The notes: generated by a model from the sequence alone, not told the origin. A DNA stretch of 64,000 nt from Mimachlamys varia (GCA_947623455.1 OX392534.1:36399426-36463425), one strand, 5' to 3'; positions 25,666 to 37,669 are shown, numbered from the stretch's first letter. Translations and numbers: made by a program.

Positions 25666-28600
25666 ATGGACAAAACAACGGCAGTGTTACTCCTGCAAGG
25701 TAAGTCAGTTTATAGGTCAGAGGAACAGGTCACAGGTGTCTATCGTGAGACACTTGCATAATTTTAACACCCCCCCCTCACTTCCCCCAATAACACATAC
25801 AGTAGATTGCGTTTTCCCTGGCTCCGACACTACCAGACTTGGGACCGATATTTGTCGTCAGGCATTCATCTGTCAAATTGTCGTAGTCTGTTGTTATTGT
25901 CGTCCTACAGTAACACTTGAACGCTGGTACCCCCCCCCCCCCCCCCCCCGCCTTCAGAACGTACATCGTTTATACACACAATGATACTCATTCATTATAA
26001 CAGCCCTTGTACTCAATGGTTTTATGTTTGTCTAAATGTCGTAGTGTGTTGTGTGTTGTCATTGTCGGGAACTTGTCCTACACCTGGACACCCCCCCCCC
26101 CCCCACACACAAACCGAACGTACATCGTATTATACAGCCAATGACATTCGTTATGATAGCTCTGGTGCCTAATGTTTTTAGGTGTGTGTAGAGGTGTTCA
26201 TGTTTCATACCTATATATATATACATGTATATCATTACACAGGTAAAGTTCGCCATCGTCGTTCTGGACCACTGAAACTGTTCATGATGTCAGAATATTA
26301 GATAGATATAGTTTATCTATGGTATCTAAGTTCGTGACTAAATTCGTATAATTGTAGTAAATCATTATACGGCCCAACATACAACGGTGACTTTACCATT
26401 ACAGAAAAAAGTTAAAACTTATCATCATGAATGAATCTATTCATTTCAATGGGCTAGTACGCCCTAGTAGTACTCGCAAGGTAGCATTCCCCCCCCCCCC
26501 CCCCCGAAAGACCTTGACATACCAACGTATTGATAACAACAGGTAGCCGACCACCGTCGGTGAGGGCACTTAAGTATTGAACTGCTTTCAGTTGGAATTA
26601 ATAGGATATATGAATGCCAACTGAAAGCAGTTCAATGCTTATATTTACCATTTCTAGAATCTGTTAATCTCATAAAACAATCAATAGCACATTATATTTC
26701 TCAGTACTTAGCTCAAAAATGTATTTGTCGTGTATACTTGTTCAGTGAAAAGAACAGCCATCGCCCAGGGATGGTTAATGGTATCCAAGGTAACAATTAT
26801 GACGTCATAATATTGATGACGTCAACAATCGGTCATTGGCATTCATGACCTGATGAATGCCAACTGAATTTGGTAGGGTTATATATAGTGTCAATGCCAT
26901 TCAATGGTAAATATGTGGACATAAACATTTGTTACAGCTAGTTTGGGACCTAAACTAATGTTAATGTGTTTAGATATAGGGAAATTTTATAGTAACGAAT
27001 TCTCAGGACCCTGTGCGTAAAAGGGTGTAGCCTATGAAATATGCCATGTAATAAATATAATATCTTCTTAGATAATATTATGGTATGTCGCTGATTAATA
27101 TCTGTCTATGAGCTGGCCGTAACACACAAATGCATGTGTATATATGGACAAAAAATCACTTGTCTGCCCAGTACGAATGTAAAAAAAAAGATGTGAAAGT
27201 GAGGAAGATGTATATATATGCCAGTGAATGCCGATCCCACAGGTTTTAAGGAAGATGAGACGTCGTGACACATAAATATGATGCGAGGATATGTTAATTG
27301 TTATATCGCTCTGGTGTAGATGACGTTTTACCATTATATAGTGAAACCGAACATGTTTTTTTTTGTAACACAGTGAAACTAGATATGATCAATACCAGCA
27401 TCAGGTGGCACAAAAATGGTGTCGAAAAAGACGGATGCACGCCATCACTACGTACCAGCCGAGATTTTACAAAAAAAGATAAACTACACTGTATTAGATA
27501 TCTATTTCATTTCTTACCCGGAAGGTTTATATTTATGTAATACATGCAATGTTCTTTACCTGTAAGACGTGACGCAAATGTAAATTTCATGTCAATTAAC
27601 ACTAGGCGTACGTTTCGCGTAAGTTAACAAACAACATATATCACATACGTCTACTGAGTTTTCCCTTTATAAAAAACAATACGCTAAAATCTCCTTTTAT
27701 GGTCTCCTTGGTTAAAAACTATTCCCCTCTGCTGTTTGGCCACCCCAAGAAAAAAGTCTTTCACCTCGAGCACAATACATTTAATATTTCTATCATATCT
27801 TTTCTATTACCTAAAGTAGGTTTGGTAACTTATTCATTATTACATATATATCATTATGTACCACTAACTTGATGGTAACTTGTTGTACTTTGTAGGGTTA
27901 GTAAACTTGTGCACGAACTACATTTATTTAAAAAAACAAATCAGAGAATACCGAAGCGTCAAGAAAACTTGTAATCCGAACTCAAAATCGTTCTTAAAAC
28001 AATAGGCAAAATATTAACCAAGGAACGATTTTCAGAGACCCTAGAAAATACAAGAGAATAAGACCCGGTATTCCTGAAGAATAAGCGTCTTTTGCTTCAT
28101 CGACGACAACCGCCATAACTATAAATCTATATAGCTAGGTTACATCAAAAGTCACGGCCTCAGAATGGGAACTGAGTTATCATAGACATACTAATGAGCA
28201 CATTAAAAAAGGTCCACCTTTATATCATATAAGAATACAACATATATCTCAATGATACAAAATTATTGCACATATATCATGATGTACCACCATCCTTTTT
28301 ATCGTGATTTAACTGCAGATACATTGCGTACTCAGTTTGCGACGCTAGCCACTAGTCCTATGCCCACGACTAGTAAATTTTGGTTTGGACTAGTGGACAT
28401 TCCTTGAAATTAGTTTGAATTTCAATATATTTGTATTGGTTACACCATAGTTTACGAGTTTTCAGGATATAACCCACAGGAACGAAATATAATAAACACT
28501 GCATTTTGCTTGTCCGGACTAGTGCTTGAAAATGTTAATGTCACGTACAGACTGCGTACTACATTGTAGGTTTGGTCACTTGTTTTACTGTAGGTTTACT

Positions 28601-31600
28601 AAGGCCTACTTACTTAATCCTCTTCGTGCTGGGAAACACACAAGGCCTTCATTGAGGATCGCCATCTCTGTCACCTGTCTCTGTCTACTGCGACCTAGTG
28701 AATCTGGCCCAAGTCCATACAAACCTCTTTCGTTTCATTTTCAACTGATCGCCTCAATGTCATTTTTGGTATTGATGCTGATGACTGATGACTTCCAGAT
28801 GTTTCTCAGGCTTGTGAAGGCTGCTCGTGCTTAGCTACTCTGCTCTCTACATAAGATGTTGAATCTCCATCGGCTGTGATATTACTACCAAAGTAGACAA
28901 ACTCTGATTTTTTTTCTACCGTGATGTTCTCAAAGATCACCTCTCTTCTTCGACTTTGCAGTGTTGAAATTAAGGTCCATCTGTCTGCCGTAGTCTGCCA
29001 AATCTGATGTCTTTCCCTGGATATGTTAAAGCGCTGAGCCAGGACAGCAATGTCATCCACGAACTCCAACGGCTTTTCAAAAGTCCAACGCAATCCTCTG
29101 TTGGTCTGTTCGGCTGATCTCTTCATCACACAATAGCTGCACATCACGAAGAGTAGGGGAGATAGTAAACATCCCTGTCTCACTCCAGACTGTAGAGGGA
29201 AGCTGTCTGTGAGATTTGTACCACTGATCACCCTGGCCTGGAAGTCCCGATAGAACATCTTGATGGTGGATATTATCTTGTCTGGTATTCCATAGTGAAC
29301 AATGATCTTCCACAATACAGGTATATGGATACTGTCGAATGCCTTAGCAGAATCAATGCAATTGGCATATAATATGGCGTTCCATTCGTTACTCTGCTCC
29401 AGTATTTGTCTGACTGTGACGATATGATCTGTAAACGATCGTCCTCTCCGAAACCCTGCTTGTTCTGTCCGTAGGAGGGGGTCCACCATGGCTGTCATTC
29501 TGTTCAAGATGACTTTACACAGGACATTGCTGGCGATAGACAATATCATAACTCCCCTCCAGTTGTTGGTGTCTGTCACGTTTCCGCTCTTGGACAGCTT
29601 CACAATAAGACCGATCTTCCTTTGGCTGTGCACTATCTAGGACCGATGTTCCATTAGCTAGGCGCTGTCTAAGACCGATGTTCCATTAGCTAGGCGCTGT
29701 CTAAGACCGATGTTCCATTTGCTGGGCGCTGATTAAGACCGATCTGCCATTGGCTGGGCGCTGTGTAAGTCCGATCTGCCATTGGCTGGATGCTGTCTAA
29801 GACCGATCTTCCATTGGCTGGGCGTTGTCTAAGACCGATGTTCCATTAGCTGGGCTGGACGCTGTTTCAGACCGATCTGCCATTGGCTGGGCGCTGTCTA
29901 AGACCGATCTGCCATTGGCTTGGCGCTGTCTAAGACCGATCTTCCATTGGCTGGGCGTTGTCTAAGACTGATGTTCCATTAGCTGAGCTGGACGCTGTCT
30001 AAGACCGATCTTCCATTGGCTGGGCGCTGTCTAAAACCGATCTGCCATTGGCTTGGCGCTTTCTAAGACCGATCTTCCATTGGCTGGGCGCTGTCTAAGA
30101 CCGATCTGCCATTGGCTTGGCGCTGTCTAAGACCGATCTGCCATTGGCTTGGCGCTGTCTAAGACCGATGTTCCATTGGCTGGGCGTTGTCTAAGACCGA
30201 TGTTCCATTAGCTGGGCTGGACGCTGTCTAAGACCGATCTTCCATTGGCTGGGCGCTGTCTAAGACCGATCTGCCATTGGCTTGGCGCTGTCTAAGACCG
30301 ATCTTCCATTGGCTGGGCGCTGTCTAGGACCGATCTTCCATTGGCTGGGCGCTGTCTAAGACCGATGTTCCATTAGCTGGGCTGGACGCTGTTTAAGACC
30401 GATCTCCCATTGGCTGGGCGCTGTCTTAGACCGATCTTCCATTGGCTGGGCGCTGTCTAGGACCGATCTGCCATTGGCTGGGCGCTGTCTAAGACCGATC
30501 TTCCATTGGCTAGGCTGGGCGCTGTCTAGGACCGATCTCCCATTGGCTGGGCGCTGTCTAGGACCGATCTCCCATTGGCTGGGCGTTGTCTAGGACCGAT
30601 CTCCCATTGGCTGGGTGTTGTCTCTGTCTCTCAGATGTTTTTGTCCGTTAGCACTCTAGGTGTAATCACTTCCTCTGCCTTCACCTTCTCGGCTTGTACC
30701 TTGTCACATCCTGGTACAGAGTTTGACACGAGGAATCCTGCTTCAAATATCCCCATTTCTCATCATAGTACCCCATACACTCTCAACACCTGAGTCCCCT
30801 GAACAAAAAAAATCCAGTTTCAAAATTTACACGATGCAAAGGACTTACAGCAATGGATATTGCAAATTATCATTTATAAGGATCCAAGCATTTATCTAGG
30901 ACTCTCAATATTCATTTATAGGTTTAGTAACTCGTTAATGAACTACATATACATTTTGTATGTTTTGTAGGTTTGGTAACTCGTTAATGAACTACATATA
31001 CATTTTGTATGTTTTGTAGGTTTGGTAACTCGTTAATGAACTACATATACATTTTGTATGTTTTGTAGGTTTGGTAACTCGTTAATGAACTACATATACA
31101 TTTTGTAGATTTTGTAGGTTTGGTAACTCGTTAATGAACTACATATACATTTTGTATGTTTTGTAGGTTTGGTAACTCGTTAATGAACTACATATACATT
31201 TTGTATGTTTTGTAGGTTTAGTAACTCGTTTATGAACTACATATACATTTTGTATATTTTGTAGGTTTGGTAACTCGTTTATGAACTACATATACATTTT
31301 GTATGTTTTGTAGTTTTAGTAACTCGTTTATGAACTACATATATATTTTGGTATATTTTGTAGGTTTAGTAACTCGTTTATGAACTACATATATATTTTG
31401 GTATATTTTGTAGGTTTAGTAACTCATTTATGAACTACATATATATTTTGGTATATTTTGTAGGTTTGGTTACTCGTTAATTAACTACATATACATTTTG
31501 GTATATTTTGTAGGTTTGGTAACTTGCTCATTAACATCTGCTTATATGTCGACTTATTGCGAGAAGCAGGATGGAACAGAGCTAAAAATATACTGTAACT

Positions 31601-34600
31601 ATGGTTGCTGTGGCAACCATTCCTTGGCAATGCCGTGCTGCGGGAAAAATGACGACACTTCATCCTCCATGTAAGTCAGACTGGGAGATAAAAATCTGCT
31701 TTTTGGTAATTAAACAGTTTTATTTTGTATTTGTTTTTTTCAGCTTCAATATATATTGAACCGTAAAGGGCTCCAAAATTGAAAAAAAAAAATGTTTTTA
31801 GAAAATATTTACATACCACATACGTAACACACGTTTTCATTTCCCTTTAGAAAGTAGCTTGGAAAAATTGTCTTAAAAAGCCATCCTTGCTTTATTTGTA
31901 TGAGAATGTTAAGAAAAGGGCCTGTCTTTTCCATTATGAGAATTCTATTGAAGTATCTAGTCTGATCAGTTTCTCCGCTCAAGAGTATCTAATCTGAGCT
32001 CCGCATTGAGGTTTATGCCTGAAATGAGACATACTACCAAAACTATATTTATTTTCAAATAAACAAATTAGTTTTTGAATCGTGATTGAAACGAATGTGC
32101 GTTAAACTTTGAAATTGAATAATTTGAAATTTCAACATAAAAATTAAGTTACATGTACCATTAATGTATTAATATAAACATTTTCAAGTTTTAATTATGT
32201 TTAAGATTAATCTCAAATCGTAAATCTAGTTATAGAAGATATCCACGTATTATTTAGAAGAACAATTATTTATAATCCAATTCCAATGCAAAAAGCCAAT
32301 ATCTGACCTAATAGAACGGTATTCTGTTGTGGGCAGTACAAATCGAAAGCGTTCTCCAACATTTAAGAGTTGCTGCCTTTACGCATCTTCCCGAAATTCG
32401 TCACAGGCGATAACAACATACTACGCACTGCATCATACAATTTGTGGTACTCTGATGTGGGGAACCTTGTCTATAGTCATAACCACTGTTATTATTTAAC
32501 GTTCGTGTTCCTGCACTTTTTCACTTCAGGCCTCCGTTCAGCATATTCTTCTACGCCCTCACCATCTTTATCCTGTTTCTGCTGATCGTGTGTTGTGTGG
32601 GCAGGGTGGCTCGCTTAAAGAATCGGCAGCCATCTACAACAATGCCAGGAAGGAGATTCTCCGATCGACATGCCCCACAGAGAGTCCCGTCTGAACTCCG
32701 TAAGTATAAATATACCCAACAGAGAGTCCCGTCTGAACTCCGTAAGTAAAAAAATAGCCCAAAGAGAGTCCCGTCTGAACTCCGTAAGTATAAATATACC
32801 CAACAGAGAGTCCCGTCTGAACTCCGTAAGTATAAAAATAGCCCAAAGAGAGTCCCGTCTGAACTCCGTAAGTATAAATATACCCCACAGAGAGTCCCGT
32901 CTGAACTCCGTAAGTAAAAAAATAGCCCACAAAGAGTCCCGTCTGAACTCCGTAAGTATTAATATACCCCACAAAGAGTCCCGTCTGAACTCCATAAGTA
33001 TAAATATACCCCACAAAGAGTCCCGTCTGACCTCCGTAAGTATAAATATACCCCACAAAGAGTCCCGTCTGAACTCCGTAAGTATAAAAATAGCCCACAG
33101 AGAGTCCCGTCTGACCTCCGTAAGTATACAAATAGCCCAAAGAGAGTCCCGTCTGACCTCCGTAAGTATAAAATAGACAACAGAGAGTCCCTGACCCCTT
33201 TTGAGGGAGTTATGACCTTTTCCCCCCACACTTTCAGTGCAATTTGACTTTGACTGAAAATGTCATTTGAATGGTATGACTAACATTGCTGATCCTTGTC
33301 TGACACCAGTGGACATTTAAAAACAACAACAAAAAGGTGAATTCTTTTAGGATGTCAATGGGAGCATTGATGTCACACTAATATATCCTGTTTATATTAC
33401 AACTGATATTTCATATTTCAATTATCTTTAAAGAGGCATCACGGTAAAACTATATTTTTTTATGCTTATTTTGAATTATTGTATATATGAATTAAATGTA
33501 TACTCTTGTGGAAAATTAATGGTCGATTTACGCTGAAATATGTTCTCAAAAATTTAAATTAATAATTAAAAAAGGGAATCACTATTCGTTGATCAACGAT
33601 TTGGACATGTAAATTTTTTTGCATCACATATGATAACGCATGCGCATAACAAGCTACATCGGTAAACAAAAAATGGCGATCCGCGTGATCTACATGTAAC
33701 TACCAAGCGAAAAGTGGCCGAATGGTCAAATTTTAACGTAAGGATTATATTACGGAAGCATAATGAAGGATGTGAAGTATTCAAGGGAGAGTCTAACAGC
33801 CTAATTGTTTGCATTGTTACAGTTTTCTTCTGGATAGCCGGTGACACAGTTTTTTATTTGGTTTTGGGGCCTCCCAAGGGATAACTCTTTCATTCCTCTG
33901 TTACATGAAATGCGTGTGTAAAACTTGAAAGCGTGTATTGTAATATTCCCTTTATAATATTCCAGTAAAACGGCATTATTGAATTATATTGCTGAAGAGA
34001 ACCTTTTCACATACAAGAAAAACCGTATGGGGGGGGGGGGGGGGGTTACGTTGTAAAACGCCGGTATCCCGGGTGATTGAGTTTAATGTATACGGATTCA
34101 ATTTGGACAAAATTTATAAATTTATGACATCATGTGCGGATAAAAAAATCTTGTCATACCTAATCTATAAAATACGGATTGTACAAATATTATCGGGTTT
34201 GGACCCCGGTATTAAATTTGATATGAACCAAAATATATGCATTATATAAGTGAAGTCATTAATTCATAAAAAAAAATCATATATCATGTATGTCCCATGT
34301 CTGCAGTTGTGTTGAAAATGTTAACGAGCCTTTAAATTTACATAAAAAGTAAAGAATCATAACATTTATAAATGGATTAAGTATTGGACAATTATCTTCT
34401 CGACTAGTTCCAAATTTGAGATATATATTATACATGTATTCTACATGTTTAGTGCGTAGTGCGTCATATGAGTGCACGGACTTCCGTGATACATATATAA
34501 TTGTAAGTGTTAAAGTATGTTGACGCTGAAATTTGGATAGATTTTAGATGGTTATATAGATAGTCTGAAAAAAAATCTTCAATACGTCGAGTTGTATAAA

Positions 34601-37193
34601 AAAAATTCGGAATCATTTCATTTTATTTTTTTACTTTTCAATGCATGCACACCTTTTGTGAAATGGTTCTAAATGAGGATTCGTGAAGATAACTTTTTAC
34701 AGAAATTAAGGTTTGCCCTATGGTTGTCATCGTCGGAAACCCACATGACACTGTTAAACGTACAATGTAAGAGTGCAGTGTAGCTTTTATGACCATTGAG
34801 GGGGCATTTTTATCGAAAATTGATCTTAACCCCCCAAATGTGTAAAATTACTCTAAACATCCTATTTTAGGTCCAAAACTAGCTGTAACAAATTCTCAGG
34901 TCCCTGTGATTTGCATCGGTTTCAGTCAGGTACTGATGTCGATAAATGATGCAGAGATGTCGACATAAATTTATTCATATGCATATTGTGTGTAATTAAC
35001 GTCTGATTATTAATGTGAATGTGATTCAATAAATTTATACACGGACTTTGTGTCTGGTTCATCATCGGACCTGTACATTACGTATCCCCTCCCTATGGGC
35101 CCCTCGTCGACTTGCGACAAAATAGTCACGTGATTGACGCGTGATCAGCGCTATTTTTATCGGGCTTTCCCAAGGAATGCAATTTTGCAAGTGGCTAATA
35201 AACACATTTTGAGTGCGCTTTGAATATTGAAATATCAGGAAAATGTATCTGGTAGTGCAGACAGCATGTACATTCAAGAACTTCATTGTAGATTTCCCCG
35301 GGATGCCCCTTTAAGGGAGATATGTCCCTTGATGCAAAATAATTTGTCCAGACAAAATCTGTTTTCACTACAGGCCATCCTCATTTCATTGAAGTTTCAC
35401 ATGGATGATCAGTATGTTATAAAATTGTGCATCAGCATTTAAATTTCAGATTTCGACCCCTTTTAAGGGAGTTTCGTCCAATTATGTGAAATGACTTTTT
35501 GGAGATCGTCACCTTAACTAATGATCAAATTCTCATAAAACTTAACTTGCATGATCGGTATACTATAGTTCTGCATTGTCATTTTTAGTTTTATATTTTG
35601 ACCCTTTCTAAGGTAGTTATGACCCTTAACGTGAAGTTAAAGATGAAGGAGTTCTCAAGAACTTAAACTCTTGAATTAAGAGATGAAGAAGTTCCATTTC
35701 TGTAAGTTGACCGTCAAGGTCAGTAAAGCATTATAAACTACCAGCATCTGCGGGGGTATTAGTTATCCTACAGATGGCAGTTCTAGTTCTTTCTGACTTA
35801 CGTTACGACATCCTTGGTATACAAGGGTTACATCCTCGATACTAGTATACAGGGATTACGCTCTAAACACTCCTGAAATATATGACAAACCTGAAAGCTC
35901 TGTTTCAACAGGGCGAGCCTTCAGTTTTCCGTTTTGCGATGACATATTCCAGGGATGTAGAGAGCATGGGTGAGCTTAACCCATGAATATCGAGGATGTC
36001 GTTAAGAAAGCCAAAAGAGAGTCCTGTATGACCTCCGAAACCTGTCTGACCTCCGATAGTATATCACGCAATTGAAAAAAGGCAATGCCACCTTTTTATA
36101 GTTTGTTATATTACGTCATAGAAAGTTGGGGCGCCGACAGATAGACGTGTGGTACTGCTTTTATTTCATATCGACATATCTACAATTATTCCTTACACTC
36201 GTAAATCATTTTTTAAGGACCACAACTTGACTTATATTTGAGAAAGACATTTGTAGCGTTACGTTTATTATAAAAAGACGGAAGGGGAAGGATACAGAGG
36301 TGGAGGTAAAGTTAAACTATGCAAATCATCTTTCAGTGTTCTGTAGATAACGTGGTATGAAAAGGAATTCGAATTTCAATACATAACAAACGAAATCTAT
36401 TAATGTGTTAAAATAAATATAAATAAAACGTATGATATGCATTATGTAATCTACACTAATAAGAGAAATACGATGCTTTAATAGTATCTATTTGTTGAAG
36501 TACTTATATTTGGGGATGGATTGTCTTAACAAGTCTTTCATCAGCATTGATAGATAAAATATATAGTGGATCCCTAATTGTCTTCAGATGAGAGGTCCAA
36601 TATCTTGATATTTTCACCTGTACGCAGCACGAGTGTAAAATATTAAAATATTAGCCACACGAGTATAATATATCTAATATTAATGCAGATATTGTTAGAT
36701 AATAATGTTTTGTTTGTTTCATTTTAGAGCAAAACTTTACTATGCAGCTTTTAATTTTTCATTGGCCATTATCTAAAGATATATATAGTGAAAAATATCA
36801 CTTTTATAGAATTTTTCTATATTTCACTGCTAAAATGTTATAAATATTAGTTCTTAACAAAGAGAACGGGAAAACTGATTTTTGTATGATATTTGCTGTG
36901 TCCAGATCTAAAATTCTGACAAGGACTTTATTTTATCTTTCATTTCAGGACGGTCATTAGTGATAGCTACCATAGAAAATTTGATAAGAATTGGTCGGCA
37001 ATCAAGTGATTCCACTCAGAATACAGAGGAGCCAGACCACACAATTACCGACGTTCCTTTATCCCCGCCCTCTTACGATGACGCCATTAAAACCCCTCCT
37101 CCGGAACTCCCACCGCCATATTCAGAGGTTGTCCATGACAACGACATCAGTACCTCTTCTCGTAGCGAGCCAACGCACACTCTGTACATATAG
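25666..37193 (+). CDS. Shisa-like single-pass membrane adaptor with PPxY motifs, complete, four exons
   Basis: Exons are 25666-25699 (ATG), 31514-31670, 32530-32699 and 36949-37193 (TAG). Borders are GT-AG, phases agree, and the total is 201 aa. Layout: a short signal peptide (about 1-21, AVLLLQGLVTCSLTSA), then an ectodomain with six cysteines in the order YC, IYC, GCC, PCC (CNYGCCGNHSLAMPCC). A transmembrane helix spans 67-88 (FSIFFYALTIFILFLLIVCC). The basic, proline-rich cytoplasmic tail has PPSYDDAI (160-167) and PPPYSEVV (175-182). Six ectodomain cysteines, one TM segment and PY motifs are the hallmark of the Shisa/WBP1/VOPP1/CYYR1 adaptor superfamily, whose tails recruit WW-domain proteins such as NEDD4-type ligases. 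I cannot pick the exact subfamily. The exon-2 acceptor and the exon-3 donor are each embedded in a tandem array of copies of themselves. Confidence 0.9.
25930..26505. repeat. Cluster of three poly-C tracts at the start of intron 1
   Basis: Uninterrupted C runs lie at 25930-25949, 26091-26104 and 26489-26505, within 900 bp of the first exon. The first two sit in similar surroundings (c.gaacgtacatcgt.tatacac), which suggests a local duplication. A G run at 34029-34045 and a C run near 39294-39306 lie further on. Confidence 0.85.
26576..26636. repeat. Perfect 20-bp inverted repeat (hairpin)
   Basis: attgaactgctttcagttgg at 26576-26595 is exactly reversed at 26617-26636 around a 21-bp loop. It lies in intron 1 of the Shisa-like gene. 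Part of the motif (gaatgccaactgaa) recurs at about 26854. Confidence 0.8.
27815..28620 (+). repeat. Scattered degenerate copies of the exon-2 acceptor in intron 1
   Basis: gtaggtttggtaactta near 27818, ttgtagggttagtaaacttg near 27893 and ttgtaggtttggtcacttg near 28564 match the exon-2 acceptor (ttttgtag|GTTTGGTAACTTG). They lie 3-4 kb upstream of the true exon and of the main array, so they look like older or transposed relics of it. A retroelement fragment (27940-28235) sits between them. Confidence 0.6.
27940..28235 (-). mobile_element. Retroelement 3'-end fragment, copy 1
   Basis: It contains the family blocks agagaataccgaagcg, aatccgaactcaaaatcg, tacaagagaataagacc, gcttcatcgacgaca and ctaatgagcacat, in reverse orientation. 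The same 3' tail recurs at 40010, 44060, 47005, 49785, 53185, 58205, 61280 and 63485. The longer copies (49785, 58205) show that it lies downstream of a degraded reverse-transcriptase C-terminus. Confidence 0.75.
28806..29633 (-). mobile_element. Truncated LINE (non-LTR retrotransposon) reverse transcriptase
   Basis: A 275-codon open frame with ordered RT motifs: NWRG, EQAGFRRGRSFTDHI, DSAKAFDSI (motif A), GVRQGCLLSPLL (motif B) and FVDD (motif C, usually FADD, so the catalytic pair is kept). It then runs on to YFGSNITADGDS and VESRVAK. The endonuclease and the N-terminal half of the RT are missing, and the frame starts inside a 32-bp satellite. It therefore looks 5'-truncated and immobile, though with few inactivating changes. 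I would place it among RTE/CR1/Jockey-like elements without naming a clade. Bases 28586-28805 are probably its 3' continuation. It lies in intron 1 of the Shisa-like gene, antisense to it. Confidence 0.88.
29634..30625. repeat. 32-bp satellite array seeded from the LINE edge
   Basis: About 30 tandem copies of aagaccgatcttccattggc with tgggcgctgtct, and some 37-bp variants with an extra gctgg. The last 34 bases inside the RT frame (ending aagaccgatcttcctttggc and tgtgcactatct) are nearly identical to the unit. The reading frame therefore grades into the array and is the likely source of the unit. There are no spacers, so it is not a CRISPR array. Confidence 0.93.
30922..31513 (+). repeat. Tandem array of exon-2 splice acceptors (about 49-bp period)
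   Basis: Twelve copies precede the true acceptor at 31513/31514. Each has a T-rich tract, ttttgtag, and then the exon start gtttggtaact, at 30922, 30971, 31020, 31069 and so on every 49-50 bp. The match to exon 2 continues weakly for about 25 bases into the exon (cgttaatgaactacat versus TTGCTCATTAACAT). Splicing exon 1 to a decoy would read GLVTR and then stop (TAA), so only the last site gives protein. Confidence 0.93.
32674..33195 (+). repeat. Tandem array of exon-3 splice donors (exactly 42-bp period)
   Basis: The last 26 bases of exon 3 and the first 16 of the intron (ccgtctgaactcc|gtaagt) are repeated 12 times. Donor GTs fall at 32700, 32742, 32784, 32826, 32868, 32910, 32952, 33036, 33078, 33120 and 33162; the copy at 32994 has AT instead. 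The period is 14 codons, so phase is kept. Donor 2 would add RKYKYTQQRVPSEL with no stop, whereas donors 3 onward pass a TAA. Long open frames in both strands here come from the periodicity and are not genes. Confidence 0.95.
33428..35314 (+). mobile_element. TTAA-flanked TIR element, copy B (about 1.9 kb), inverted relative to copy A
   Basis: The left end is ttaaagaggcatcacggtaa. The right end gatttccccgggatgcccct runs into ttaa. Both match the termini of 22828-24612 with a few changes. The interior aligns with copy A read backwards, for example agcgaaaagtggccgaatgg and ccagtaaaacggcattattg. It lies in intron 3 of the Shisa-like gene, directly after the donor array. No intact transposase is seen. 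Confidence 0.8.
35804..36060. repeat. Inverted-repeat element copy 2, followed by a stray donor-unit relic
   Basis: acgacatcc...cctcgat on the left mirrors atcgaggatgtcgt on the right (35804-36003), and tgacatattccaggg.tgtag is shared with 13033-13360. Just after it, about 36008-36060, are two degenerate pieces of the exon-3 donor unit (aaagagagtcctgtatgacc, tccg and ctgtctgacctccg), some 2.8 kb from the main array. Confidence 0.6.
36061..36948 (+). other. End of Shisa-like intron 3
   Basis: AT-rich intron sequence with no repeat or exon that I can support. The acceptor catttcag at 36941-36948 is a good consensus. Confidence 0.5.
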
Positions 37194-37669
37194 CTGTGAT
37201 TCTGAAATGTTTGTTGTTTGTAAATACTAGTAAGCAGCAGTATTAGCGAATAGCGGATAAACTGTAAGTGTACATATTTTAGTGGTAATCTTATTTGAGC
37301 GATTTTAGCACTGAAATAATAACCCTTAATTATGATCCCACTAATCAGTTTTTGTATATTACTTTCTACAACAGGTATTCTGAGTACGGCAATTTATCAT
37401 TGTATTGATCTTTTAAAATATCTGTAAATCGCTAAAATTTGATTTCGCCAAAATAAGTCCGCGTATAGTATATAATTCGGTTAGATAACAGTATGACATC
37501 ACACAAGAGTATTTGTGTGTTATTTACACTATATCTGTTATTAATATTGATTGTTTTGTTGTTGTTTAAAGGAAACATTACCATGTAGCAGATAACTGCC
37601 ATCAAATGGGACCAATGCATCACAAGATCGTATCCTCGTTCGTACACCAAAACCGTTTCCATATCTTGA

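Noticed and set aside
29634..30625. CRISPR-like regular array of about 32 bp
   Set aside because: The units are contiguous, with no unique spacers, in a eukaryotic intron next to a LINE. It is a satellite.
32615..33231. Repetitive open frames on both strands (204, 168, 168 and 90 codons)
   Set aside because: The 42-bp period is a multiple of three, so unit frames without a stop stay open. The real coding exon ends at the first donor, 32699.
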